This document shows positions 1 to 5,323 of a DNA stretch of 5,323 nucleotides, one piece after another. This DNA comes from Hyphomonadaceae bacterium UBA1001 (GTDB lineage: Bacteria > Pseudomonadota > Alphaproteobacteria > Caulobacterales > Aquidulcibacteraceae): the NCBI GenBank assembly GCA_002291875.1, contig DBAV01000012.1:1-5323 (forward strand), read 5' to 3'. Within the stretch, counting starts at the first letter, position 1. Every line of letters begins with the position of its first letter. The translations under genes and the position numbers were made by a program. The notes under the pieces were generated by a model. That model searched no databases. It saw only the letters and a list, made by a program, of their open reading frames with translations, and was not told the origin of the DNA.

Positions 1-125
1 GACACCGGTTCGGGCGGGGCGGGCGGCACCGACGCGGCCCGGGAGCCGCGCGCGCCTGCGGCCTTGGCCGAAGAGCCCGCACCCGTCCTGTTGCCGCCGC
101 GGGCAGGCGTGGTCTTGGTGGGCAT
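1..125 (-). CDS. Probable 5' end of a leftward gene with a low-complexity N-terminus (partial)
   Basis: I do not recognise this gene. Reading leftward from an ATG at 125-123, an open frame of 41 codons runs off the left edge. It begins MPTKTTPARGGN and continues rich in Ala, Gly, Pro, Ser and Arg, as disordered N-terminal extensions often are. A GAGGAG element lies 11 nt upstream (137-142 on the + strand), which is a usable though distant ribosome binding site. The opposite strand is also open here, as a 44-codon tail ending at TGA 133-135. That reading uses TTG for three of its four leucines, whereas the clear genes in this window almost always use CTG or CTC, so I prefer the leftward reading. 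No domain is visible in the part present and no function can be assigned. If real, the gene is divergent from the lipoprotein gene and shares its upstream region. Confidence 0.5.
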   Translation of the reverse strand, partial: MPTKTTPARGGNRTGAGSSAKAAGARGSRAASVPPAPPEPV

Positions 126-136
126 CGCGATGTGAT

Positions 137-142
137 CTCCTC
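137..142 (-). promoter_or_regulatory. Candidate ribosome binding site of the leftward gene
   Basis: Read on the minus strand this is GAGGAG, 11 nt before the ATG at 125-123. The match to the anti-Shine-Dalgarno is good but the spacing is longer than usual. Its presence is one of the reasons for preferring the leftward reading of the window's left end. Confidence 0.4.
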
Positions 143-225
143 GGGCGTTCAGGCTCCCTCGGGGCACGGTGATCGGCTGGGGTGCGCGCTGGCTTGCCCC
201 GCGGTCATTCTCGCGACCCGATCAG

Positions 226-239
226 GTGTTCTGGAACAC
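226..239. promoter_or_regulatory. Perfect inverted repeat GTGTTC-TG-GAACAC, candidate operator
   Basis: Two perfect 6-nt arms, GTGTTC and GAACAC, are separated by TG, about 89 nt upstream of the lipoprotein start and about 100 nt upstream of the putative leftward start. Size and symmetry suit the half-sites of a dimeric regulator bound between two genes. The arms are too short and the loop too small for a terminator, and no T-run follows. The spacing does not match the alphaproteobacterial LexA pattern (GTTC-N7-GTTC). The regulator is unknown and chance occurrence is possible. Confidence 0.3.
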
Positions 240-316
240 TCGTGCGCCATGTGCAATTGCCGTTGGCGTCAACACGTTCCCGAGGGCAGGGCTTGGCGTG
301 GCCGGGGCAGTTCACT

Positions 317-321
317 AGGAG
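317..321 (+). promoter_or_regulatory. Ribosome binding site of the lipoprotein gene
   Basis: AGGAG sits 6 nt before the ATG at 328, an ideal strength and spacing. It fixes that start and supports this short gene as genuine. Confidence 0.8.
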
Positions 322-327
322 TGCGCC

Positions 328-720
328 ATGTCCGTCCCAAGACACCTGCACCCGGCGTGTGTGCGCCGCCTCTCTGCCCGGATCGCGGGCCTCGTGGGAT
401 GTGCCGGCCTGCTGGCCGCCGGCGGCTGTGCCTCGTCCGCCGGAAATGCCGGTCCGCTGCCTGAACCGCTCTGGTTCGCCGAACGCGAGGCCGAGTTCCA
501 GGGCCGCGAATTTCCCGACCTTGCGGCCATTCCCGACCAGCCCACCGATCTGCGCACACCCGCCGAGTGGACGGCCTTTGCCGACGACCTCGGGCGCTCG
601 GGCGAGCAAACCGCCGCCGAGGTGGCCCGGTTCGATGCGGGCCGCGACCCCAACCCCACCGCCTGGGCGCCGCCGGCGCGTGAGGCGATCGCCCGGGCGC
701 TGGCGGAAGACTGGGAATGA
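328..720 (+). CDS. Small predicted lipoprotein of unknown function
   Basis: A 130-residue protein. Residues 1-18 are basic (R5, R13, R14, R18), 19-33 are hydrophobic and small, and Cys34 is followed by Ala-Ser-Ser, the layout of a lipoprotein signal peptide. With Ala at +2 the mature protein would be expected in the outer membrane by the usual Lol rule. The box before Cys34 is A-G-G-C, looser than consensus. An L-V-G-C also occurs at 22-25, with a better motif but a very short hydrophobic stretch. The mature part (about 97 residues) is polar and acidic, with an FPDLAAIPDQPTDLR segment at 62-76 followed by a likely helix at 78-100. That segment resembles small alphaproteobacterial lipoproteins I have seen, but I cannot name a family. 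The start is fixed by AGGAG at 317-321. Its stop overlaps the next gene by ATGA, so the aminotransferase is probably translationally coupled to it. No enzymatic motif is visible. Confidence 0.8.
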   Translation: MSVPRHLHPACVRRLSARIAGLVGCAGLLAAGGCASSAGNAGPLPEPLWFAEREAEFQGREFPDLAAIPDQPTDLRTPAEWTAFADDLGRSGEQTAAEVARFDAGRDPNPTAWAPPAREAIARALAEDWE

Positions 721-1958
721 CCCTGATCGCCAACGAATTCCACAAGATCCGCCGGCTGCCACCCTATGTCTTCGAGGAGGTGAACCGGCTGAAGGCCCGC
801 ATGCGCGCGCAGGGGGCGGACATCATCGACCTGGGCATGGGCAATCCGGATCTGCCCGTCCCCGAGCACATCGTCGAAAAGCTGGTGGAAACCGCCAGGA
901 AACCGCGCACCAACCGGTACTCCGCCTCACGCGGCATTCCGGGCCTGCGCCGGGCGATGGCCGGCTATTACGAACGCCGGTTCGGCGTGAGGCTGGACCC
1001 GGACACCGAAATCGTCGCGACGCTGGGCTCGAAGGAGGGGTTCGCCAACCTGGCCCAGGCCATCACCGCGCCCGGTGATGTCATCCTGGCACCCAATCCC
1101 TCCTATCCGATCCATGCCTTTGGCTTCATCATGGCCGGGGCGGTGATCCGGCATGTGAAATCGCACGCGCCGCAGGAATATCTCGAGGGCCTGTCGCGGG
1201 CGGTGCGCCATTCGGTGCCCCCACCCAGTGCGATGGTGGTCTGTTATCCGGGCAACCCCACGGCGTTCACCGTCGACCTCGATTTTTATCGCCAGATCGT
1301 CGCCTTTGCCAAAAGGCACGACATCTTCGTCATTTCGGACATGGCCTATTCCGAGATCTTCTTCGACGAGGCCAATCCCCCGCCGTCCATCCTGGAGGTC
1401 GAGGGCGCCAAGGACATCGCGGTCGAGGTCAACACCCTGTCCAAGACCTATTCGATGGCCGGCTTCCGGGTGGGGTTCGCGCTGGGCAATGCGCGGGTCA
1501 TCGCCGCCCTCTCGCGGCTCAAGAGCTATCTGGACTATGGGGCCTACACGCCGATCCAGGTGGCGGCGGCGGCGGCGCTGAACGGTCCGCAGGACTGCGT
1601 TGCCGACATGCGCGCGATCTATCGGTCGCGCCGGGACGCGCTGGTGGAATCGTTCGCCAAGGCCGGGTGGACCATTCCGGTGCCGCAGGCGTCGATGTTC
1701 GCGTGGGCCCCGCTGCCCCCGGGCTTCGAGGGCATGGGTTCACTCGAGTTTTCCAAGCGCCTGACCGAAAAGGCCGGCGTGGCGGTCTCGCCGGGTGTCG
1801 GCTTTGGCGAATATGGCGAGGGCTTCGTGCGGATCGCCCTGGTCGAGAACGAGCAGCGCATCCGCCAGGCTGCACGGGCGGTCAAGCGCTTTCTGGCCGA
1901 AGAGCCGGCCGGCCAGGGGGCGGCATCGACGGCCGCCGGCACGCACGCAGCCGAATAG
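717..1958 (+). CDS. alaC: PLP-dependent class I aminotransferase, AlaC-type (glutamate-pyruvate transaminase)
   Basis: A fold-type I pyridoxal-phosphate aminotransferase of 413 residues, full length for the family. It closely resembles E. coli AlaC, which transfers an amino group between glutamate and pyruvate to make alanine in the cytoplasm. Shared stretches include RLPPYVF (13-19), DIIDLGMGNPD (35-45), YSASRGIPGLRRA (68-80), NPSYPIH (127-133), SLEFSKRL (342-349) and SPG.GFG.YG (358-367). The cofactor pocket is complete: GSK 104-106 for the phosphate, Asn180 in GNPT, Asp208 against the pyridine nitrogen, Tyr211, Schiff-base Lys243 in SKTYSMAGFRVG, Arg251, and Arg372 for the substrate carboxylate. 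The C-terminal 20 residues or so are an Ala/Gly-rich tail. The ATG overlaps the lipoprotein stop (ATGA), and hom follows after 56 nt. Homologues are often labelled LL-diaminopimelate aminotransferase (DapL-like). Similarity to AlaC makes alanine synthesis likelier, but the neighbouring hom leaves an aspartate-family substrate open. Confidence 0.88.
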   Translation: MTLIANEFHKIRRLPPYVFEEVNRLKARMRAQGADIIDLGMGNPDLPVPEHIVEKLVETARKPRTNRYSASRGIPGLRRAMAGYYERRFGVRLDPDTEIVATLGSKEGFANLAQAITAPGDVILAPNPSYPIHAFGFIMAGAVIRHVKSHAPQEYLEGLSRAVRHSVPPPSAMVVCYPGNPTAFTVDLDFYRQIVAFAKRHDIFVISDMAYSEIFFDEANPPPSILEVEGAKDIAVEVNTLSKTYSMAGFRVGFALGNARVIAALSRLKSYLDYGAYTPIQVAAAAALNGPQDCVADMRAIYRSRRDALVESFAKAGWTIPVPQASMFAWAPLPPGFEGMGSLEFSKRLTEKAGVAVSPGVGFGEYGEGFVRIALVENEQRIRQAARAVKRFLAEEPAGQGAASTAAGTHAAE

Positions 1959-2002
1959 GCATCAGGCGGGACATGCGCATGGGCCGACAGGCGTGCGCAA
2001 TC

Positions 2003-2007
2003 GGAGG
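2003..2007 (+). promoter_or_regulatory. Ribosome binding site that decides the hom start
   Basis: GGAGG lies 7 nt before GTG 2015. The motif and spacing are near ideal, whereas the in-frame ATGs at 1973 and 1979 have no comparable element. The ATG at 2013 overlaps this GTG but is out of frame and stops after two codons. Confidence 0.7.
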
Positions 2008-2014
2008 GGTTCAT

Positions 2015-3304
2015 GTGCTGAGGGTGGGAATTGCCGGGCTCGGCACGGTGGGTGGCGGGCTGATCGGGCTGCTGCGGGGCACGCTGGCCGAGCGGCTGGG
2101 GGACAGGCTGGTCATCGACGCGGTTTCCGCGCGCAACCGTGGCCGCAGCCGGGGCGTCGACATCTCGGCCTATCGCTGGTTCGACGACCCTTGCGAGTTG
2201 GCCGCCGACCCTTCGATCGACGTGCTGGTCGAACTGATCGGCGGTTCGGACGGCCCGGCCCGGCGGGCGGTGACCATCGCGCTCACGCGCGGGGCGCGCG
2301 TCGTCACGGCCAACAAGGCGCTGCTGGCCGAGCACGGGGCCGAACTCGCCGCGCTGGTGGACGCACATGGCGGTGCGCTGGCCTTCGAGGCGGCGGTCGG
2401 GGGCGGCGTGCCGGTCATCAAGGTGCTGCGCGAGAGCCTGGCCGCAAACCGGACAACCTCGATTTCGGGCATCCTGAACGGCACGTGCAATTATATCCTG
2501 TCCACCATGGAGGCCCAGGGGCGCGAATTCGCCGACGTGCTGGCCGAGGCCCAGCGGCTGGGCTATGCCGAAGCCGATCCGTCTTTCGACGTCGACGGGA
2601 TGGATGCAGGCCACAAGATCGCGCTGCTGGCCGCAATCGCCTTCGGCAATGTGCCGTCGGTGGCCGCACTCGAGACGCACGGCATTCGCGACGTGTCGCT
2701 GCTGGACATCCGTCTTGCGGCCAAGCTGGGCTATCGGATCAAGCTGATCGCCACCGCCGAGCGGTCGCCGCAGGGGGTGCGCACCCGGGTCGCCCCGGCG
2801 CTGGTGCCGTTCGCCCATCCGCTTGCCGGCATTGGCGGGGCACTGAACGCGGTCGTGATTTCCGCCTCGCCCGTGGGGGTGATCACGCTGACCGGCGCGG
2901 GGGCGGGCGCGGGGCCGACGGCCTCGGCGGTGGCATCCGACCTGATCGACATTGTCGAAGGCGATGTGCGCCTGCCCTTCGGCGTGTCGGCCGACCGGCT
3001 CGGCCAGCCGGTTGCCGCCGGCGGTGCGGGCGACGAGGAACGCGCCTTCCTGCGCCTTCTGGTCGACGACCGTCCCGGTGTCATCGCCGCGGTGTCCAAC
3101 GCGCTTGCCAAGCATGGCGTTTCCATCGATGCGCTGATCCAGGATCCGTCGGCGGCCGTCGGCGCGGTCCCGATCGTGCTGACCACCCATCGTCGTGACG
3201 TGCGTGCGATCGATGCCGCCGTGGCCGACATCGGCGTCTTGGACGCGGTGACCGCCCCGCCCCTGGTGATGCGCATCGAAGACATTCCGCGAACCGTGAC
3301 CTGA
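2015..3304 (+). CDS. hom: Homoserine dehydrogenase with C-terminal ACT domain
   Basis: Reduces aspartate 4-semialdehyde to homoserine with NAD(P)H, the entry to threonine, methionine and isoleucine. Monofunctional: no aspartokinase domain is attached. From the GTG start the protein has 429 residues, usual for the family. The N-terminal Rossmann part has G-L-G-T-V-G at 8-13 and TANK at 98-101. The catalytic domain carries GILNGTCNYIL (152-162) and EADPSFDVDGMDAGHK (186-201). Asp197 and Lys201 match the catalytic Asp/Lys pair known from yeast homoserine dehydrogenase. An ACT domain follows at about 345-429 (FLRLLVDDRPGVIAAVSNAL...); in this family it usually mediates threonine feedback inhibition. 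The frame stays open upstream through the 3' end of alaC, with ATGs at 1973 and 1979. I chose GTG 2015 for its GGAGG box, because the Rossmann strand starts at once, and because the extra codons have lower GC3. The gene sits 56 nt after alaC and 17 nt before glpX. Confidence 0.93.
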   Translation: MLRVGIAGLGTVGGGLIGLLRGTLAERLGDRLVIDAVSARNRGRSRGVDISAYRWFDDPCELAADPSIDVLVELIGGSDGPARRAVTIALTRGARVVTANKALLAEHGAELAALVDAHGGALAFEAAVGGGVPVIKVLRESLAANRTTSISGILNGTCNYILSTMEAQGREFADVLAEAQRLGYAEADPSFDVDGMDAGHKIALLAAIAFGNVPSVAALETHGIRDVSLLDIRLAAKLGYRIKLIATAERSPQGVRTRVAPALVPFAHPLAGIGGALNAVVISASPVGVITLTGAGAGAGPTASAVASDLIDIVEGDVRLPFGVSADRLGQPVAAGGAGDEERAFLRLLVDDRPGVIAAVSNALAKHGVSIDALIQDPSAAVGAVPIVLTTHRRDVRAIDAAVADIGVLDAVTAPPLVMRIEDIPRTVT

Positions 3305-3321
3305 GAGGGTTCAGACCACCA

Positions 3322-4278
3322 ATGTCCGATTTCAATTTCACCGATCTGGGGTTTGCCCTCGCCCGCGTCACCGCCTCGGCGGCCGCTGCGGCCTGGAAGC
3401 TGGCGGGGCGGGGTGACGAAAAGGCGGCCGACCAGGCGGCGGTCGACGCCACGCGCACCGGCCTGAACGCCATCCCCATGCGCGGCCGCATCGTGATCGG
3501 CGAGGGAGAACGCGACGAGGCCCCGATGCTGTTCATCGGCGAGGCGGTCGGCACGGGCGACGGTCCCGAGATCGACATCGCGCTCGACCCGCTGGAAGGC
3601 ACCACGCTGACGGCCAAGGCCATGGCCAATGCGCTGGCGGTGCTGGCAGCGGCACCGCGTGGCGGGCTGCTGCACGCGCCCGATACCTATATGGACAAGA
3701 TCGCGATCGGCGCAGGCTATCCGGCGGGCCTGATCGACCTGACCGCACCGGCGGCGGAAAATGCCCGCCGCCTCGCAGAGGCCAAGGGCGTGCCGGTGGC
3801 CGAGATCTGCGCGTGCGTGCTGGACCGTCCGCGCCATCGCGAGATCATCGAATCCCTGCGCTCGGTCGGTGCGCGGGTAGCGCTGATCTCGGACGGCGAC
3901 GTGGCCGGGGTGATCGCCACCACACGCCTGCAGAGCGGGATCGACATGTATCTGGGGCAGGGGGGCGCGCCCGAGGGCGTGCTGGCGGCAGCGGCCCTGA
4001 AATGCGTGGGCGGCCAGTTCCAGGGCCGGCTGGTGTTTCGCAATGACGATGAGCGTGCACGCGCGGCGCGCATCGGTGTTTCGGATTTCGACCGGGTCTA
4101 TGCGCTCGACGATCTGGTGCCGAATCATGCGATCTTCGTGGCGACCGGCGTGACCAGCGGAACCCTGCTGGACGGCGTCGAGATGGGCGGGGGCGTGGTC
4201 GAAACCCACACCCTGGTCATGAACTCTGAGAGCCGCGCCATCGATGAAATCCGCACGCGCCTCCCGCTCCGTCCCTGA
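3322..4278 (+). CDS. glpX: Class II fructose-1,6-bisphosphatase GlpX
   Basis: Hydrolyses fructose 1,6-bisphosphate to fructose 6-phosphate plus phosphate in gluconeogenesis; in some bacteria this class also acts on sedoheptulose 1,7-bisphosphate. At 318 residues it is a little shorter than E. coli GlpX (336). The lithium-sensitive phosphatase fold is clear: GRGDEKAAD (29-37), IGEGERDEAPML (59-70) and D89-P-L-E92-G-T94. Asp37, Glu61, Asp89, Glu92 and Thr94 correspond to the metal- and substrate-binding residues of the E. coli enzyme. ISDGDVAG (189-196) and GGAPEGV (214-220) follow, with Glu218 matching the E. coli catalytic Glu213. GGQFQGRLVFRNDDERARAA (230-249) recalls alphaproteobacterial members. 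The start lies 17 nt after the hom stop with only a weak purine run (AGAGGG, 3304-3309) at 12-nt spacing, so translation may rely on coupling to hom. The last 35 nt overlap the recJ start in another frame. Confidence 0.94.
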   Translation: MSDFNFTDLGFALARVTASAAAAAWKLAGRGDEKAADQAAVDATRTGLNAIPMRGRIVIGEGERDEAPMLFIGEAVGTGDGPEIDIALDPLEGTTLTAKAMANALAVLAAAPRGGLLHAPDTYMDKIAIGAGYPAGLIDLTAPAAENARRLAEAKGVPVAEICACVLDRPRHREIIESLRSVGARVALISDGDVAGVIATTRLQSGIDMYLGQGGAPEGVLAAAALKCVGGQFQGRLVFRNDDERARAARIGVSDFDRVYALDDLVPNHAIFVATGVTSGTLLDGVEMGGGVVETHTLVMNSESRAIDEIRTRLPLRP

Positions 4279-5323
4279 CCGGCCGGCCGCGGGATACCAC
4301 GACGCCGCATCACCCGCGCCCGATGGCGCCTTTCTGGGCGTCGAGCACTCGGCCACCGGCCGGGCCTGGCGCCTGCGCCCGGCCCCCGAGGCACTGCGGC
4401 GGCGCCTGCAGGCCGAATTCGGCCTCGGGACCTTTGCCGCCAGCATCCTTGCCGGGCGGGCGGCCGGTGTCGGCGATCCCGCCGCCTTCCTTCGTCCCAT
4501 GCTGCGCGACGCCTTCCCCGAACCCTCGACCTTTGCCGGCATGGACGAAGCGGCGGCGATCATCTGGCGCGCGGTCGCCCAGGCAACCCCGACGGCCGTC
4601 TTTGCCGACTATGACGTGGACGGCGCCACTTCGGCCGCACAACTGATCCGGTGGTTCCGTCACTTTGGCCAGAACCTGGACCTCTATGTGCCTGACCGGC
4701 TGGCCGAGGGATACGGGCCATCGATCGAGGCCTTCAGGGCCCTTCATGCCAGGGGCGTGAAGCTGATCATCGCCGTGGACTGCGGCACCAATGCGCACGA
4801 CCCGGTCAACTGGGCCCGCGCGAAGGGAATGCAGGTGGTCATCGTCGACCACCATTTGTCATCGGCCGCGCCCGCCCGTGCCGACGCCCTGGTCAATCCC
4901 AATGTGGCGGGCTGCCCTTCGGGCATGGGGATGCTGACCGCCGCGGGCGTGACCATGGTCCTGATGGCGGCATTGAACCGCACCGCCCGTGCGCATGGCC
5001 GCAATGACGTTCCGGATCTGACGGCCCTCGTCGACCTCGCGGCCCTGGGGACGGTGTGCGACGTGGCCCCGATCCTGGGCTTCAACCGGGCCATGGTGGC
5101 CCGTGCGGTCCGCATGCTGGCCGACGGCAAGGGGCAGCCGGGCGTGCGCGCGCTGGCGGCCGTGGCGGGCCTGAAAACGGTTTCCAGCGCGGACGCGCTG
5201 GGCTGGGTGCTGGGCCCGCGCCTGAATGCGGGTGGCCGGATCGGCCGTTCCGACCTGGCGACGCGCCTGCTGGCCACCGACGACGAGTCCGAGGCGTCCG
5301 CCCTTGCCGCCCAACTGCACGAC
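4244..5323 (+). CDS. recJ: Single-stranded-DNA-specific 5'-3' exonuclease RecJ (3' end cut by the window)
   Basis: RecJ degrades single-stranded DNA 5' to 3' in RecF-pathway recombination, mismatch repair and rescue of stalled forks. The 360 codons present hold the DHH phosphoesterase domain and the start of the following region. Metal-binding motifs are complete: FADYDVDGATSA (120-131, Asp122/124/126), IAVDCGT (176-182, Asp179), VDHH (201-204) and LGTVCDV (268-274, Asp273). GPRLNAGGRIG (324-334), characteristic of RecJ, marks the junction to the second core domain. The DHHA1 and OB-fold parts of a roughly 590-600-residue protein should lie beyond the right edge. The ATG at 4244 lies inside glpX (35-nt overlap); an in-frame stop at 4220-4222 bars most upstream starts, and the next in-frame ATG (codon 86) would remove conserved N-terminal sequence such as FLGVEHSATGRAW (30-42). 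A weak GAGAG at 4228-4232 precedes it. Codon use matches the neighbours. Confidence 0.92.
   Translation, partial: MKSARASRSVPDRPAAGYHDAASPAPDGAFLGVEHSATGRAWRLRPAPEALRRRLQAEFGLGTFAASILAGRAAGVGDPAAFLRPMLRDAFPEPSTFAGMDEAAAIIWRAVAQATPTAVFADYDVDGATSAAQLIRWFRHFGQNLDLYVPDRLAEGYGPSIEAFRALHARGVKLIIAVDCGTNAHDPVNWARAKGMQVVIVDHHLSSAAPARADALVNPNVAGCPSGMGMLTAAGVTMVLMAALNRTARAHGRNDVPDLTALVDLAALGTVCDVAPILGFNRAMVARAVRMLADGKGQPGVRALAAVAGLKTVSSADALGWVLGPRLNAGGRIGRSDLATRLLATDDESEASALAAQLHD

Larger units (their letters stand above)
126..327. other. Intergenic region, probably divergent
   Basis: About 200 bp lie between the start of the putative leftward gene and the lipoprotein gene. The region should carry the promoter of the rightward gene row, and of the leftward gene if that is real. 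I find no good TTGACA/TATAAT pair on either strand. The best hexamer is TTGACG on the minus strand (272 to 267), but the bases 17 nt further on (TGGCGC) do not resemble a -10. Visible structure is the 226-239 inverted repeat, a GCAATTGC palindrome at 253-260, a GTTG/CAAC pair with a 4-nt gap at 262-273, and an 11-bp direct repeat (242-252 and 321-331). Short open frames crossing the region look like high-GC shadows. Confidence 0.5.

Noticed and set aside
226..242. LexA/SOS box suggested by GTTC near 228
   Set aside because: The alphaproteobacterial LexA pattern needs a second GTTC after 7 nt, and the bases there (239-242) are CTCG.
250..272. TTGACG on the minus strand as a -35 element
   Set aside because: No -10-like sequence lies 16-18 nt downstream (TGGCGC at 17), so it is not called as a promoter.
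182..1078. 298-codon + strand open frame across the intergenic region, the lipoprotein and alaC
   Set aside because: It has no ribosome binding site, is Pro/Arg-rich, and conflicts with two better-supported genes.
1563..1577. Run of five GCG triplets
   Set aside because: It encodes five alanines (residues 283-287) in an Ala-rich helix where E. coli AlaC also has alanines. The run is too short to suggest phase variation.
1959..2014. Possible threonine/methionine attenuator or riboswitch before hom
   Set aside because: The 56-nt gap is too short for a leader peptide with paired terminator structures, and no Thr/Met codon run or SAM-riboswitch-like fold is visible.
1619..3190. 523-codon open frame on the minus strand opposite alaC and hom
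   Set aside because: It mirrors the strongly GC-biased codons of well-identified genes on the + strand, its composition is Arg/Gly/His/Asp-rich, and it shows no recognisable motif.
1795..3198. 467-codon + strand open frame overlapping alaC and hom
   Set aside because: It lies in a different frame inside hom, is Arg/Gly-rich and shows no motif, while the hom frame carries full family signatures.
4281..4288. GGCCGGCC palindrome just after the glpX stop, also present at 1907-1914
   Set aside because: Such 8-mers are expected by chance in DNA this GC-rich, no T-run follows, and both copies lie in coding sequence, so neither is a terminator.
2731..4563. 610-codon open frame on the minus strand opposite hom, glpX and the recJ start
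   Set aside because: It lies antisense to three well-identified genes, and its low-complexity Arg/Ala/Ser/Gly composition is typical of high-GC shadow frames.

Overview
The window is GC-rich chromosomal DNA. Codon third positions are overwhelmingly G or C. The proteins look alphaproteobacterial. The GlpX and RecJ sequences recall Sphingomonadales or Rhodospirillales/Acetobacterales homologues as I remember them, but I cannot fix the order or genus from the sequence alone.

Layout: positions 1-125 probably hold the 5' end of a leftward gene with a low-complexity N-terminus, although the other strand is also open there. Positions 126-327 are a roughly 200-bp, probably divergent, intergenic region. 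It has no convincing sigma-70 promoter but contains a clean 6-2-6 inverted repeat (226-239). From 328 to the right edge, five genes lie on the + strand in a tight row: a small predicted lipoprotein (328-720), an AlaC-type class I aminotransferase (717-1958), homoserine dehydrogenase with a C-terminal ACT domain (2015-3304), class II fructose-1,6-bisphosphatase GlpX (3322-4278), and the 5' 360 codons of the single-strand exonuclease RecJ (4244 to the edge). The spacings are -4, +56, +17 and -35 nt. With no terminator-like hairpin between them, they could form one transcription unit.

Functionally the row mixes amino-acid metabolism (pyruvate/alanine transamination, and the branch from aspartate semialdehyde to threonine and methionine), gluconeogenesis and DNA repair, plus an envelope protein of unknown role. 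As I recall, hom-glpX-recJ neighbourhoods occur widely in Alphaproteobacteria, so this reads as ordinary core genome. I see no mobile element, CRISPR array, tRNA/rRNA, toxin-antitoxin or defence system. The points worth a second look are small: the candidate operator, the ATGA-coupled lipoprotein with two possible lipoboxes, the non-ATG start chosen for hom, the recJ start inside glpX, and which substrate the aminotransferase uses.
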